From assembly GCA_051155775.1 (NCBI GenBank), contig DAXETV010000027.1, forward strand, positions 1-64,000: a DNA stretch of 64,000 nt, in the 5' to 3' direction. Below, piece after piece: positions 53,154 to 62,685 of this stretch. Numbering within the stretch: position 1 is the first letter of the stretch; every line of letters starts with the position of its first letter. The notes under the pieces are model-generated. The model saw nothing but the letters and a program-made list of their open reading frames with translations. It was not told the origin of the DNA and did no database searches. Both the position numbers and the translations under genes were made by a program. Source of the stretch: CAYSCZ01 sp051155775. Its GTDB lineage: Bacteria; Bacteroidota; Bacteroidia; Cytophagales; Cyclobacteriaceae.

Positions 53154-53856
53154 TATACACTAATATCCTGTTCAATCCTATCAAGCTTAAATCTGAACCA
53201 GCAAAGATGGCTTCTTTTATCATAGATTCAAAAAAATATGCATCACCACCTGATAACACTATTTGCGGTGATTTTAGTTTTTCCCTGAATAGTAAAATAT
53301 TATTCTTGATTTCTCCAAGTACCCCGTAATAAACACCACTTTCTATAGATTCAGCCGTTGTTGATCCTATAAATTGCAGAGGTTTTTTTAAATTAACCCG
53401 GGGAAGGTTTTTAGTAAAATGGAAAAGACTTTTGAGCCTTAATTCTATTCCCGGAGAGATTAACCCCCCGTAGTAGTTTCCTTCTTTATCAATGCTATCA
53501 AATGTTATCGCTGTTCCCAAATCTATGATAATCAAGTTCTTATGAGGCCAATTGAAGCTGGCGCCAACCATCAATGCCAATCGATCACTGCCAAGCGTGA
53601 TTTTACTCTTATAATGATTTTTTATTGGAATGGGTGTGTATGAATCAAGGAATAATATCGAATTACCAAAAATATCCTGAAAGGATTTTTTAGGATATGA
53701 AACGGAGGAAACAACTATATCTTCATATTCACAGCTTTTTGAAAATTCATTTAAAGATTCCAATGAGTTAAGCGTCACCTGTTGTTTTAATTCAGAACCA
53801 TTAAATATTCCTACTTTTATAGATGTATTACCCGCATCCACGGTTAATGAATTCAT
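53140..53856 (-). CDS. coaX: Type III pantothenate kinase CoaX
   Basis: 238 aa. The ASKHA-fold phosphate loop DAGNTSIKVG is at the start, LGSDRLALMVGAS and IIDLGTAITFDSI form the active site, and GGLISPGIELRLKSL follows. It phosphorylates pantothenate without feedback by CoA. With panC and panD in the window this gives three steps of the pathway. A near-consensus AATTTTTG box is 4 nt before its ATG. Confidence 0.95.
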   Translation of the reverse strand: MNSLTVDAGNTSIKVGIFNGSELKQQVTLNSLESLNEFSKSCEYEDIVVSSVSYPKKSFQDIFGNSILFLDSYTPIPIKNHYKSKITLGSDRLALMVGASFNWPHKNLIIIDLGTAITFDSIDKEGNYYGGLISPGIELRLKSLFHFTKNLPRVNLKKPLQFIGSTTAESIESGVYYGVLGEIKNNILLFREKLKSPQIVLSGGDAYFFESMIKEAIFAGSDLSLIGLNRILVYNDEI

Positions 53857-53874
53857 AGAACAAAAATTTTAGTT

Positions 53875-54957
53875 ATGATATACAAAGTTATTGGATTAAT
53901 GTCTGGTTCTTCCTTAGACGGTCTTGATATTGCTTATTGCGAATTCGAGGAAAAGAACAACCGATGGAGTCTAAATAAATCTTTATGTGAAACAGTTACT
54001 TATACTGCGGAATTTATCCAAAAACTTTCATCATGCCATCGCTTTACTGCTGAGGAATACATACTATTTGATAATTCTTATGGTATATGGATAGGAGAGA
54101 AGGTAAATGAGTTCATTAGGATAAATCATTTGACACCTGACCTGATTGCCAGTCATGGACACACCATCTTTCATCAACCAAGCCTTAAAATCACCCATCA
54201 AATAGGTGCGGGCGTATCAATTTATGCTATATGCAAAATACCTGTGGTATCAGATTTCCGGTCTTTGGATGTAGCATTGGGAGGGGAGGGTGCACCGCTG
54301 GTTCCTATCGGGGATGAAATTTTATTTAATGCGTATGATATTCGGCTGAACCTTGGGGGTATCGCAAACCTATCATACTTGAATAAAGATCGGTTGGTTG
54401 CTTATGATATTGCTCCTTTTAATCAGGTTCTGAACCATTTATCTAACATAATTAACCTGGAATATGATAAAAATGGAGCGCATGCTGCTATGGGAAAACT
54501 GAATGATCTTCTATATAAAAAACTTGCTTCGATTAGCCATTTTCAAACAGAATCTCTAAAGTCTCTAGGGAATGAGTGGGTCAGGGCACACATTCTTCCT
54601 GTTTTTAAAGATTATACAGTAATTGAATCATTGAATACATATTGCATTTTTACAGCCGATTTGTTTGCTGGTCATTTAAATTCTATTGCCCATAAAAAAG
54701 GTAAAACCCAAAAGCTGTTAATTACTGGTGGTGGCACATGGAACGATTTCTTTATAAACCAACTCAAGCATCGCTTAAAAAATGTGGTGCTTGAAATACC
54801 GGACCCTGAAATAGTTAATTTCAAAGAAGCAATAATATTTGCTTTATTAGGTTTACTTAGATTTCGCAACAAAACCAATATATACGAGTCAGTCACCCAT
54901 GGATTTGACCATTCGGGAGGAACTTTACATAATAATTTCATAAGACCTACAACTTAG
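53875..54957 (+). CDS. anmK: Anhydro-N-acetylmuramic acid kinase AnmK
   Basis: 360 aa. GLMSGSSLDGLDIAYCEF at the start, SHGHTIFHQP, DFRSLDVALGGEGAPLVP and ITGGGTWNDFF are family signatures. It converts recycled 1,6-anhydroMurNAc to MurNAc-6-phosphate. It is divergent from coaX (18 bp) and is followed 7 nt later by the dehydrogenase gene. Confidence 0.96.
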   Translation: MIYKVIGLMSGSSLDGLDIAYCEFEEKNNRWSLNKSLCETVTYTAEFIQKLSSCHRFTAEEYILFDNSYGIWIGEKVNEFIRINHLTPDLIASHGHTIFHQPSLKITHQIGAGVSIYAICKIPVVSDFRSLDVALGGEGAPLVPIGDEILFNAYDIRLNLGGIANLSYLNKDRLVAYDIAPFNQVLNHLSNIINLEYDKNGAHAAMGKLNDLLYKKLASISHFQTESLKSLGNEWVRAHILPVFKDYTVIESLNTYCIFTADLFAGHLNSIAHKKGKTQKLLITGGGTWNDFFINQLKHRLKNVVLEIPDPEIVNFKEAIIFALLGLLRFRNKTNIYESVTHGFDHSGGTLHNNFIRPTT

Positions 54958-54964
54958 TCCCTAG

Positions 54965-56206
54965 ATGAAAATGAATGAATTACTGAAAAAATTTGAAAGC
55001 AAAAAACCAGAAATTATTTTCCAGTGGAAAGATCCGGAATCTGAAGCTGAAGGCTGGGCTGTCATAAATTCTCTGAGAGGAGGTGCAGCTGGGGGAGGTA
55101 CCAGAATGCGAAAAGGTTTAAACCTGCAGGAAGTAATTGCTCTGGCAAAGACCATGGAAGTGAAATTTACTATCTCAGGGCCTGCTATAGGTGGTGCCAA
55201 ATCTGGTATAAATTTTGATCCTGGAGACCATAGAAAAGAAGCGGTGTTGAAAAGATGGTATAAAGCGGTTACTCCGTTGTTGAAGAATTATTATGGCACC
55301 GGAGGTGATCTAAATGTAGATGAAATCCATGAAGTTATTCCAATAACAGAGGGCTTTGGATTATGGCATCCTCAGGAAGGGATTGTAAACGGCCATTATG
55401 ATCCTCCCAGGCCACAAATGATTCATATGATCGGTCGCTTAAGGCAAGGCGTATCGAAAATATTAGAAGATCAGGATTATGTTCCTACTTCAGACAAGAA
55501 GTACACCGTTTCAGATATGATCACCGGATTTGGCGTGGCCGAAGCGGTAAAGCACTATTATGAGATATGGGGTGGCGACATTACAACCAAAAAGGCGATG
55601 GTGCAGGGTTGGGGTAATGTAGGGTCTACTGCTGCCCTTTATTTAGCTAAATACGGAGTTAAGATAATAGGAGTTATTGATAAAAATGGAGGTGTTTTGT
55701 CAGATGATGGATTAGGTCTTAGTGAGGTTAAGAGGTTGTTTTATGATAAAATAGGTAACCGGTTAATTTCAAATGATTTAATACCTTATGAGGAGATTGA
55801 GAATAAAATTTGGGACCTGGGGGCTGATATATTTCTTCCTGCAGCAGCTTCAAGGCTCATTTCAGAAAATCAAGCAAAGCGGATGATCAATGCTGGCGTG
55901 GAAGTGATATCTTGCGGTGCAAATGTTCCTTTTAAAGATGAAGAAATCTTCATAGGACCGATAGCCGATTATGTGGATTCATCCATCTCATTAATACCTG
56001 ATTTTATTGCTAACTGTGGAATGGCGAGAACTTTTGCATATTTGATGAGCCCTGAAAATGAAACAAAATTAACAGACGACTTAATTTTTAAAGATATTTC
56101 CTTTACCATTAAGCATGCACTGACCAAAATCCATCAGCAAAACAATAGCAATGTCAATATTGCAAAAACAGGATTAGACTTAGCCTTAAAAGAATTATTG
56201 AATTAA
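54965..56206 (+). CDS. Divergent Glu/Leu/Phe/Val dehydrogenase
   Basis: 413 aa. The dimerisation domain holds GGAAGGGTRM and GPAIGGAKSGINFDP, where the Lys of GGAK is the expected catalytic Lys. The Rossmann half has VQGWGNVGSTAALYLAKYG and FLPAAASRLI. The usual GDH catalytic PAPD-type motif is replaced by GTGGDLNVDE, so substrate specificity (glutamate, branched-chain or aromatic) cannot be assigned. It is 7 nt after anmK. Confidence 0.85.
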   Translation: MKMNELLKKFESKKPEIIFQWKDPESEAEGWAVINSLRGGAAGGGTRMRKGLNLQEVIALAKTMEVKFTISGPAIGGAKSGINFDPGDHRKEAVLKRWYKAVTPLLKNYYGTGGDLNVDEIHEVIPITEGFGLWHPQEGIVNGHYDPPRPQMIHMIGRLRQGVSKILEDQDYVPTSDKKYTVSDMITGFGVAEAVKHYYEIWGGDITTKKAMVQGWGNVGSTAALYLAKYGVKIIGVIDKNGGVLSDDGLGLSEVKRLFYDKIGNRLISNDLIPYEEIENKIWDLGADIFLPAAASRLISENQAKRMINAGVEVISCGANVPFKDEEIFIGPIADYVDSSISLIPDFIANCGMARTFAYLMSPENETKLTDDLIFKDISFTIKHALTKIHQQNNSNVNIAKTGLDLALKELLN

Positions 56207-56272
56207 TGAATTTGGTTTTAGGAAGAGTAATGATATATTTAAGCAGTTTAAAAGAATACCCCACAGTATTTC

Positions 56273-57793
56273 ATGCTTAAACCTAGCCTGATTTTCCTGG
56301 TAATATTTGTGTTGGTAAGTGTTGCCGGGTTTGCACAATCAGGGCACGGTGAAAAGCAAGCTCATAAAAAAAATGAACATACTGAACAAGAAGAGGACCT
56401 CAATGAGGCTTTGAATCATGCTGGGGATGAGAATGGCCATGGTGAAGCTTCTCATCATGCCCCGCCTGGATGGACAGTAATACCTTTCATAATGTTGCTC
56501 CTGATGATTGCCACAGGTCCACTATTTTATGAACACTTTTGGCACAAGAATTACCCAATCATCGCCATTGCCCTGGCCACCATGGTCGTGTTATACTATC
56601 TATTCGTGTTGCATAATAATCACGGTCCCGTTCACGCACTGGCTGAATATGTTCAATTTATATCATTACTGACAGGACTTTTTGTTGCATCGGGAGGTGT
56701 TCTTATCAGTGTTGATAAAGAGGCAAGACCACTTACTAATGCCGGTATTTTGCTGATTGGTGCAGTAATAGCGAACGTAATTGGAACAACAGGGGCTTCG
56801 ATGCTTTTGATCAGACCATATATAAGGTTAAACAGATACAGGATAAAGCCTTATCATATTATTTTCTTTATTTTCTTGGTCAGCAATATTGGGGGATGCT
56901 TAACACCCATTGGGGACCCTCCACTATTTCTTGGTTTTTTAAAAGGGATTCCATTTTTCTGGACCATGAAACATAATGTAATTCCATGGTTATTTGCACT
57001 AATTGTTCTTTTGATCATGTTCGTATTTTTTGACAAGAATAACAAAGCTGACTACAGCTATGGAGATGAAAAAGAAGAACCAACCAACAAGATTAGTATT
57101 TCAGGCATAAAAAATTTCTTCTGGTTAGGGGTGGTGGTTTTATCAGTATTTCTTGATCCGAATGTTTTTGATTGGGTACCGGCAATTTATTATGACGGGC
57201 AAAAATTTTCTTTTATGAGAGAAATTATAATGCTTACAGCGGCTTATTTATCGTTTAAATTTGCGGATAAAAAAGCCCTGGAGGGTAATGATTTTAGTTT
57301 TGAACCCATAAGGGAGGTAGCATTTATTTTCATAGGAATTTTTGGGACTATGATGCCTGCGCTAGAATTGGTTAGTAATTTTGCTCAATCAGATGAGGGT
57401 TCTCAGTTAATTTCGCAAAACACTTTATACTGGGGAACTGGTTTCCTGTCGGGATTCCTGGATAATGCCCCAACCTATGTTAATTTTCTAACAGCGGCAT
57501 TAGCATCGGATGGTGGTGACATCAATTCTTACAAAGATGTGTTGGCTTATGCTCGTGGGGGTTTTTCAAATTCAATTATAGAACTGAAGGCGATTTCTGT
57601 CTCAGCTGTATTTTTTGGAGCGATGACCTACATCGGGAATGGCCCGAATTTTATGGTCAAATCAATAGCTGAACAAGTGGGTATTAAAATGCCTTCATTT
57701 TTTGGTTACATTATTCGGTTTTCTATTCCTTTACTCATTCCCCTTTTCATAATTGTCTGGTTAATCTTTTTTGCGTTTAAACCGGTAGGTTAA
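56273..57793 (+). CDS. nhaD: NhaD-type Na+/H+ antiporter with His-rich extracytoplasmic leader
   Basis: 506 aa. A signal peptide (about 1-21, GFAQ) is followed by a hydrophilic stretch (22-67) with seven His among Glu and Asp residues. About eleven helices of an ion-transporter (CitMHS/NhaD) fold come next, with GDPPLFLGFLKGIPFFW and FSNSIIELKAIS, plus NAPTYVNFLTAALASDGGD. The leader is unusual and could bind metal or sense pH. It converges on the aspartate kinase gene by 4 nt. Confidence 0.9.
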   Translation: MLKPSLIFLVIFVLVSVAGFAQSGHGEKQAHKKNEHTEQEEDLNEALNHAGDENGHGEASHHAPPGWTVIPFIMLLLMIATGPLFYEHFWHKNYPIIAIALATMVVLYYLFVLHNNHGPVHALAEYVQFISLLTGLFVASGGVLISVDKEARPLTNAGILLIGAVIANVIGTTGASMLLIRPYIRLNRYRIKPYHIIFFIFLVSNIGGCLTPIGDPPLFLGFLKGIPFFWTMKHNVIPWLFALIVLLIMFVFFDKNNKADYSYGDEKEEPTNKISISGIKNFFWLGVVVLSVFLDPNVFDWVPAIYYDGQKFSFMREIIMLTAAYLSFKFADKKALEGNDFSFEPIREVAFIFIGIFGTMMPALELVSNFAQSDEGSQLISQNTLYWGTGFLSGFLDNAPTYVNFLTAALASDGGDINSYKDVLAYARGGFSNSIIELKAISVSAVFFGAMTYIGNGPNFMVKSIAEQVGIKMPSFFGYIIRFSIPLLIPLFIIVWLIFFAFKPVG

Positions 57794-59103
57794 AGGTTAA
57801 AGAGTCCATTGTTTAAGGATTCCAGTGCGACTTTTTTGTTGACGGTATCAATAAGTACTGTTATGTTATTTTTGCTTCCACCGTAGGAAATCATTCGCAC
57901 AGGAATATCTTCAAGGCTAATGAATATCTGCTTACCTAATCCTTTGTTTTCAGCGACAAAATCTCCAACTATACAAACGATGGATTGATATTTATCAACT
58001 TCTATATATCCGTATGGTTCCAGTTCTTTAACTATTTCTGATAAATAGCTCGGGTCATCTATGGAGAGGGAAACAGCAATTTCAGAAGTGGTGATTATAT
58101 CTATAGAAGTTTTATATTTCTCAAAAACTTCAAAGATCTTTCTTAAAAAACCATAAGCCATCACCATGCGGGTTGATTTTATTTTGATGGCAGTGATCCC
58201 ATCTTTCACTGCGATAGACTTAATTTTTCCCGGTACTTTCCTGGAAGTAATTAATGTTCCCTGGGATTGAGGGTTTAAAGTATTTTTAATACGTACGGGT
58301 ATCTGCTTTTTTTGTGCAGGATGAATACAATTAGGATGTAATATCTTCGCCCCAAAGTAAGCAAGCTCACCAGCCTCTTCATAGGACAATTCCGCTATTG
58401 GCATGGTGTTCTCAACGATGCGGGGATCGTTATTATGCATACCATCAATGTCAGTCCAGATCTGAACTTCTTCAGCAAGCACACATGCTCCTATAATGGT
58501 AGCTGAAAAATCACTTCCGCCACGATTAAGATTGTCAATTAATCCATAATTATTCAGGCAAACATATCCCTGGGTGACTATAATTTCATCATTCAAAGAA
58601 TCCAAAATTCCTTGTAACAATTTTCTTGACTCCTCCATTACAGGCTCACCATATTCCACTCTCATAAAGTCTGTAGCGTTGACTAGGTGAGTTTTTATGC
58701 CTATTTCCTGGTTGTAAATTTTGAATAGGTTGGTCGATACCATCTCTCCCTGAATTAAGATCTCCTTTTCAATTTGTTCATTGTGAACTTTCTCGATTAA
58801 TTCGTATAGATGAGTCATATATTCATCGATCAGCGCTTTGCCTTGCTTTCTGTAATTTGCAGAATCATATAGGCCACTTACATATTCCTGGTACTTCTCT
58901 TCCAGCTCATTCGCAAGGTTTATTGCTTTGCCAGGATTGTTAACTGTTAATTGATCGTTGATATCTGATAGAATATTAGTAACACCAGATATGGCTGATA
59001 GCACAATTATTTTACGACCTCTTACACCATGGATCAGTTGTGCGACGTGCTTCATTCTCTTTGGAGATCCCAAAGAGGTTCCACCAAATTTTAGTACTAT
59101 CAT
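57790..59103 (-). CDS. Aspartate kinase (monofunctional)
   Basis: 437 aa. MIVLKFGGTSLG starts the kinase domain, GGSDFSATIIG and WTDIDGMHNNDPR follow, and ACT regulatory domains fill about 300-437 (IDIITTSEIAVSLSID). It starts the aspartate-family amino acid pathway. No homoserine dehydrogenase is fused. It overlaps ribH by 4 nt, a pairing with no obvious metabolic link. Confidence 0.95.
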   Translation of the reverse strand: MIVLKFGGTSLGSPKRMKHVAQLIHGVRGRKIIVLSAISGVTNILSDINDQLTVNNPGKAINLANELEEKYQEYVSGLYDSANYRKQGKALIDEYMTHLYELIEKVHNEQIEKEILIQGEMVSTNLFKIYNQEIGIKTHLVNATDFMRVEYGEPVMEESRKLLQGILDSLNDEIIVTQGYVCLNNYGLIDNLNRGGSDFSATIIGACVLAEEVQIWTDIDGMHNNDPRIVENTMPIAELSYEEAGELAYFGAKILHPNCIHPAQKKQIPVRIKNTLNPQSQGTLITSRKVPGKIKSIAVKDGITAIKIKSTRMVMAYGFLRKIFEVFEKYKTSIDIITTSEIAVSLSIDDPSYLSEIVKELEPYGYIEVDKYQSIVCIVGDFVAENKGLGKQIFISLEDIPVRMISYGGSKNNITVLIDTVNKKVALESLNNGLFNL

Positions 59104-59579
59104 TTTAATGCTAACATTTTTATTGCAGTAATAGCTGCTTCATCACCTTTATTTCCATGTTTACCCCCAGCCCGGTCAAACGCTTGTTTCATTGTATTAG
59201 GTGTCAGGACCCCAAAAATGACGGGTTTGGAAAATTTTAATCCCACCTGTGTGATTCCATGCGCTACAGCATTGCATATAAATTCAAAGTGCCTGGTTTC
59301 TCCCTGTATAACACAGCCAAGACAAATGACTGCATCTATTTCTGGTCGCTCGGCTAACCTTTGGGCTCCAAGTGTTAATTCGAAACTGCCGGGGACATCC
59401 TGACGAATGATATTTTCTTTATCTGCACCTTGATCGATAAGCGTCTTTAATGCCGCGTTGTAAAGTGATTCAGTTACTTCTGAATTCCACTCTGAAACAA
59501 CAATTCCAAATTTCTTTAATGTTATGTCTTCCAGTTTTTTTTCTGTATAACTGCTAAGGTTTTTCTTTTTGGTTGACAT
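59100..59579 (-). CDS. ribH: 6,7-dimethyl-8-ribityllumazine synthase RibH
   Basis: 159 aa. FGIVVSEWNSEVTESLYNAAL, VPGSFELTLGAQRLA, CLGCVIQGETRHFEFI and VIFGVLTPNTMKQAFDRAG cover the family. It makes the riboflavin precursor and normally forms a 60-mer or pentamer. No FMN riboswitch is seen in the 80 bp before it. Its stop overlaps the aspartate kinase start by 4 nt. Confidence 0.96.
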   Translation of the reverse strand: MSTKKKNLSSYTEKKLEDITLKKFGIVVSEWNSEVTESLYNAALKTLIDQGADKENIIRQDVPGSFELTLGAQRLAERPEIDAVICLGCVIQGETRHFEFICNAVAHGITQVGLKFSKPVIFGVLTPNTMKQAFDRAGGKHGNKGDEAAITAIKMLALK

Positions 59580-59600
59580 CGCTATATTCCGTTATTCTAA

Positions 59601-59633
59601 AAAAGAAAAGGGACAAGTAATAACCCGTCCCCT
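59601..59633 (-). terminator. Candidate terminator after the TPR gene
   Basis: On the minus strand GGGAC / GTCCC (5 bp) with a 12-nt loop is followed by a T-rich tract (the A-run at 59600-59609). The short stem and long loop make it a moderate call. It would separate the TPR gene from ribH. Confidence 0.5.
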
Positions 59634-59659
59634 CAATTCATTTATGTATTAAAAACTTT

Positions 59660-60379
59660 TTAATTTATCATTATCTCTAATCTGGACATTTGTTTTCGTG
59701 CGTCCGTGTATTGATCAGAGTCAAAGTAATTATCGACAATCTCTGTGTATGCATCAATAGCCTCCTCAATATTGCCGGCACTTTCGTAAGCTGTAGCAGC
59801 CTTTGACAAGTAAAGTGGTGTAAAATATTTATTTTCCTTGTAATCAGCGGCTTTCATGTAATTCGAGGCGGCTTCTTCGAAAGCCTCAAGTTCCATATAG
59901 GCATCACCTATTAATGAATAAGCCCTTGCTTGCACCAAATAATCAGAGGCACTAAAATCCTCAAGATATCTGATGGCATTTTCATAGTCTCCAAGCTTTA
60001 AATAGGTTGCCCCGGTATAATAATTTGCAAGATTACCAGCTTCTGTATTGCCATATTCATCGATGATGTCGAGAAATCCAAAATTATTACCATCACCATT
60101 GAGCGCTTTTCCAAGGCTGTCTGCTTCGAAATAATAAATAGCAGGGAATATCTCTGCTTGTGCAGCCTGGTTTCTATTGTTCATGTAATATTTGTAAAAG
60201 ATGAATCCAGCAATAATAATGGCTATAAATGATCCTACACCAAGAACAATGTTACGATTCTTGGGGTCTGATAAAAACTCTTCCGCTTTATTGTAACGTT
60301 CGACCAACGCATCCGGATTCTCCAAAAGTTCGTTGGACGATTTCTGCTCTTTCTTTTTACTAACCTTTGTCTTGCCCAT
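59660..60379 (-). CDS. Membrane-anchored tetratricopeptide repeat protein
   Basis: 239 aa. A basic N-terminus, a single helix near 42-66 (IVLGVGSFIAIIIAGFIFY) and TPR motifs from about 100 onward (GNLANYYTGATYLKLGDYENAI and AYSLIGDAYMELEAFEEAASNYMKA, each cut at the turn). It resembles YfgM-type ancillary chaperone partners of the Sec translocon and of PpiD, a notable parallel because its leader matches that of the PpiD-like gene. Function is inferred. Confidence 0.85.
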   Translation of the reverse strand: MGKTKVSKKKEQKSSNELLENPDALVERYNKAEEFLSDPKNRNIVLGVGSFIAIIIAGFIFYKYYMNNRNQAAQAEIFPAIYYFEADSLGKALNGDGNNFGFLDIIDEYGNTEAGNLANYYTGATYLKLGDYENAIRYLEDFSASDYLVQARAYSLIGDAYMELEAFEEAASNYMKAADYKENKYFTPLYLSKAATAYESAGNIEEAIDAYTEIVDNYFDSDQYTDARKQMSRLEIMIN

Positions 60380-60403
60380 GTATTGTGGTAATTAAAATAG
60401 GCG

Positions 60404-60411
60404 CAAAAATA
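60404..60411 (-). promoter_or_regulatory. Candidate -7 box of the YfgM-like TPR gene
   Basis: TATTTTTG on the minus strand followed by GCGCC-type leader bases, part of a 22-bp block identical to that before the PpiD-like gene (48482-48503 and 60390-60411). A good -33 element is not evident here. Confidence 0.5.
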
Positions 60412-60441
60412 TTCAAAAAAATTAAATTAAAGTTATAATCT

Positions 60442-61464
60442 TTAATCCATTACATATGGGTAGTCTTCCTGCATATAAACATGTTTATACGCTTCCTCAG
60501 CATCGGGATATGGAGATTCCTCAGCAAACTTGACACAAGCATCAATGGTGCTTTTAATTTTTTTCTCTATTTCTTTGATTTGTTCTTCGGTAGCCATTTC
60601 CTTTTCCAGGATAGTGCTTTTTACCTGCTCTATGGGATCTTGGTTTTTATATTCTGCTAACTCCTCTTTCGTTCTGTATTTTGCAGGATCGGACATGGAG
60701 TGGCCTTTGTATCTGTAAGTCCTGAATTCCAGAAGATAAGGTCCATCACCATTTCTTACCTGTTTTGCTGCTTTATCCACTGCATGATGAACATCCTCAA
60801 CATTCATGGCATTTACCGGTTCGGATGGCATAAAATACGCATCTCCAAGTTTATATAGGTCAGTTACATTTGAAGTCCTCTTAACCGAAGTACCCATAGC
60901 ATATCCGTTATTTTCAATAACAAATATTACGGGCAGTTTCATGGTCATGGACATATTCAGGGTTTCATGGAATGAGCCTTGTCTCACTGCGCCATCTCCC
61001 AGGTAGCACATACATAGATTATCCGTTTCATCGTATTTTTCTGCAAAAGCTATGCCGGCACCAAGCGGAATTTGTCCGCCCACAATGCCATGACCACCAA
61101 AGAAATTTTTCTCTTTGTCAAACATATGCATAGATCCGCCTTTGCCCCTGGAGATACCGGTATCTTTAGCAAATAGCTCTGCCATAATAAATTTTGGGTC
61201 AGTGCCAAGGCCTATGGGATGGGCATGATCCCTGTAAGCAGTTATGTATTTATCCCCTTTTTTCAAAGCGGAAACGGCTCCAGCTACACATGCTTCCTGC
61301 CCGATATACAAATGGCAAAAACCTTTGATCTTTTGTCGGCCATATAATTGTCCGGCTTTCTCTTCAAACTTTCGCATGAGAAGCATGCTTTCAAACCATT
61401 TCATGTAGGTCTCTTTAGAGAATTGTTTTGTGTTAGCTTTGGATTTTGATAAGGTTTCAGCCAT
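60442..61464 (-). CDS. pdhA: Pyruvate dehydrogenase E1 alpha subunit PdhA
   Basis: 340 aa from ATG 61464; the frame runs 20 codons further upstream, but those are hydrophobic and unlike the family. GDGAVRQGSFHETLNMSM starts the thiamine pyrophosphate motif that ends in ENN, and ISRGKGGSMHMFD and TYRYKGHSMSDPAKYR carry the active-site His and phosphorylation-loop region. It decarboxylates pyruvate with an E1 beta subunit encoded elsewhere. It is divergent from recF (54 bp). Confidence 0.95.
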   Translation of the reverse strand: MAETLSKSKANTKQFSKETYMKWFESMLLMRKFEEKAGQLYGRQKIKGFCHLYIGQEACVAGAVSALKKGDKYITAYRDHAHPIGLGTDPKFIMAELFAKDTGISRGKGGSMHMFDKEKNFFGGHGIVGGQIPLGAGIAFAEKYDETDNLCMCYLGDGAVRQGSFHETLNMSMTMKLPVIFVIENNGYAMGTSVKRTSNVTDLYKLGDAYFMPSEPVNAMNVEDVHHAVDKAAKQVRNGDGPYLLEFRTYRYKGHSMSDPAKYRTKEELAEYKNQDPIEQVKSTILEKEMATEEQIKEIEKKIKSTIDACVKFAEESPYPDAEEAYKHVYMQEDYPYVMD

Positions 61465-61518
61465 AATTTTTTTGTTGTAGAACGCTAAAATAACCAAAAA
61501 GGGATACAGAAAAAATAA

Positions 61519-62604
61519 ATGCATTTACAAAAGCTTTCACTGAATAATTTCAAAAATTATGAAACATCCGTGCTGGAATTTTCTCCTGATATCAATTGTG
61601 TAGTTGGCCCCAATGGAATTGGGAAGACCAATCTTCTCGATGCGATCTATCATTTATGCTTTACAAAAAGTGCATTTAACTTCACTGATCAGCAAAATAT
61701 ATTACACGGACAGCCTTATTATAGTATTACAGGATCCTTTATCGTGGGTAACAAGTCTGAGGAGATTCTATGCGGATTAAGAAAAGGTACCAAAAAATTG
61801 ATCAAGGTAAATAAAGTTCCTTATGAAAAGATCAGTGATCATATTGGTAAATATCCTTGCGTGCTAATCACACCTTATGATACCGATCTAATAAGGGAAG
61901 GAAGCGAACTCAGACGGCGGTTTTTTGATAGCACCTTATCTCAAATTGATCATACTTACCTGGAAACATTGCTTAATTATAATGCTTATTTACGCCAAAG
62001 AAATGCTTTGCTTAAAAGCCATTCTGAGGGACGTCGTCTGGATAATGATCTGTTGGAACAGTATAACGATCAAATAATCAGATTAGGCGATAAAATATTT
62101 AATTGGAGAAAGCCTTTGATCAAAGAATTCGAAGATCTACTCACCCAATATTACCGGACGATCTCTGAGCAGAAGGAAACGGTTAGCCTGACATACACTT
62201 CAGATTGTTTTAAAGAGAATTTTAAAGAATTATTTAAAGCTAATATTCGGGAAGATATCTATGCTCAAAGAACATTACTTGGTATTCATAAAGACGATGT
62301 GTCCTTCAAAATTGATGACTATCCCGTCAAAAAATTTGGATCACAGGGACAACAGAAATCATATGTGCTTGCGCTTAAGCTGGCACAGTATCAATTAATC
62401 CGCGAGAAGAAAGATAATAAACCATTGCTAATGCTTGATGATATATTCGATAAGCTTGACGATGGGCGAATAGGTCGATTGATGGAGCTAATGGGTTCCG
62501 ATGCATTCGGACAAATATTTATTACTGATGCCCGCCCTGAACGTTCCCGGCAATTATTAGCCGGGATAAAAAAATCGGTGAACTTTATAACACTGGATGA
62601 ATAG
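61519..62604 (+). CDS. recF: DNA replication and repair protein RecF
   Basis: 361 aa. Walker A GPNGIGKTN is near residue 34, LSLNNFKNYE opens the protein, and the signature and Walker B regions are KKFGSQGQQKSYVLALKLA (split) and LLMLDDIFDKLDD. RecF loads RecA at gapped DNA. It is not beside dnaN or gyrB here, unlike in many bacteria. Confidence 0.95.
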   Translation: MHLQKLSLNNFKNYETSVLEFSPDINCVVGPNGIGKTNLLDAIYHLCFTKSAFNFTDQQNILHGQPYYSITGSFIVGNKSEEILCGLRKGTKKLIKVNKVPYEKISDHIGKYPCVLITPYDTDLIREGSELRRRFFDSTLSQIDHTYLETLLNYNAYLRQRNALLKSHSEGRRLDNDLLEQYNDQIIRLGDKIFNWRKPLIKEFEDLLTQYYRTISEQKETVSLTYTSDCFKENFKELFKANIREDIYAQRTLLGIHKDDVSFKIDDYPVKKFGSQGQQKSYVLALKLAQYQLIREKKDNKPLLMLDDIFDKLDDGRIGRLMELMGSDAFGQIFITDARPERSRQLLAGIKKSVNFITLDE

Positions 62605-62685
62605 CTATTCAATAAATCAACACTAATTACTCTTTATATATTTTTTCTATCCTTCTTTTTAAATGCCTCTAGATACAGAATCGTA

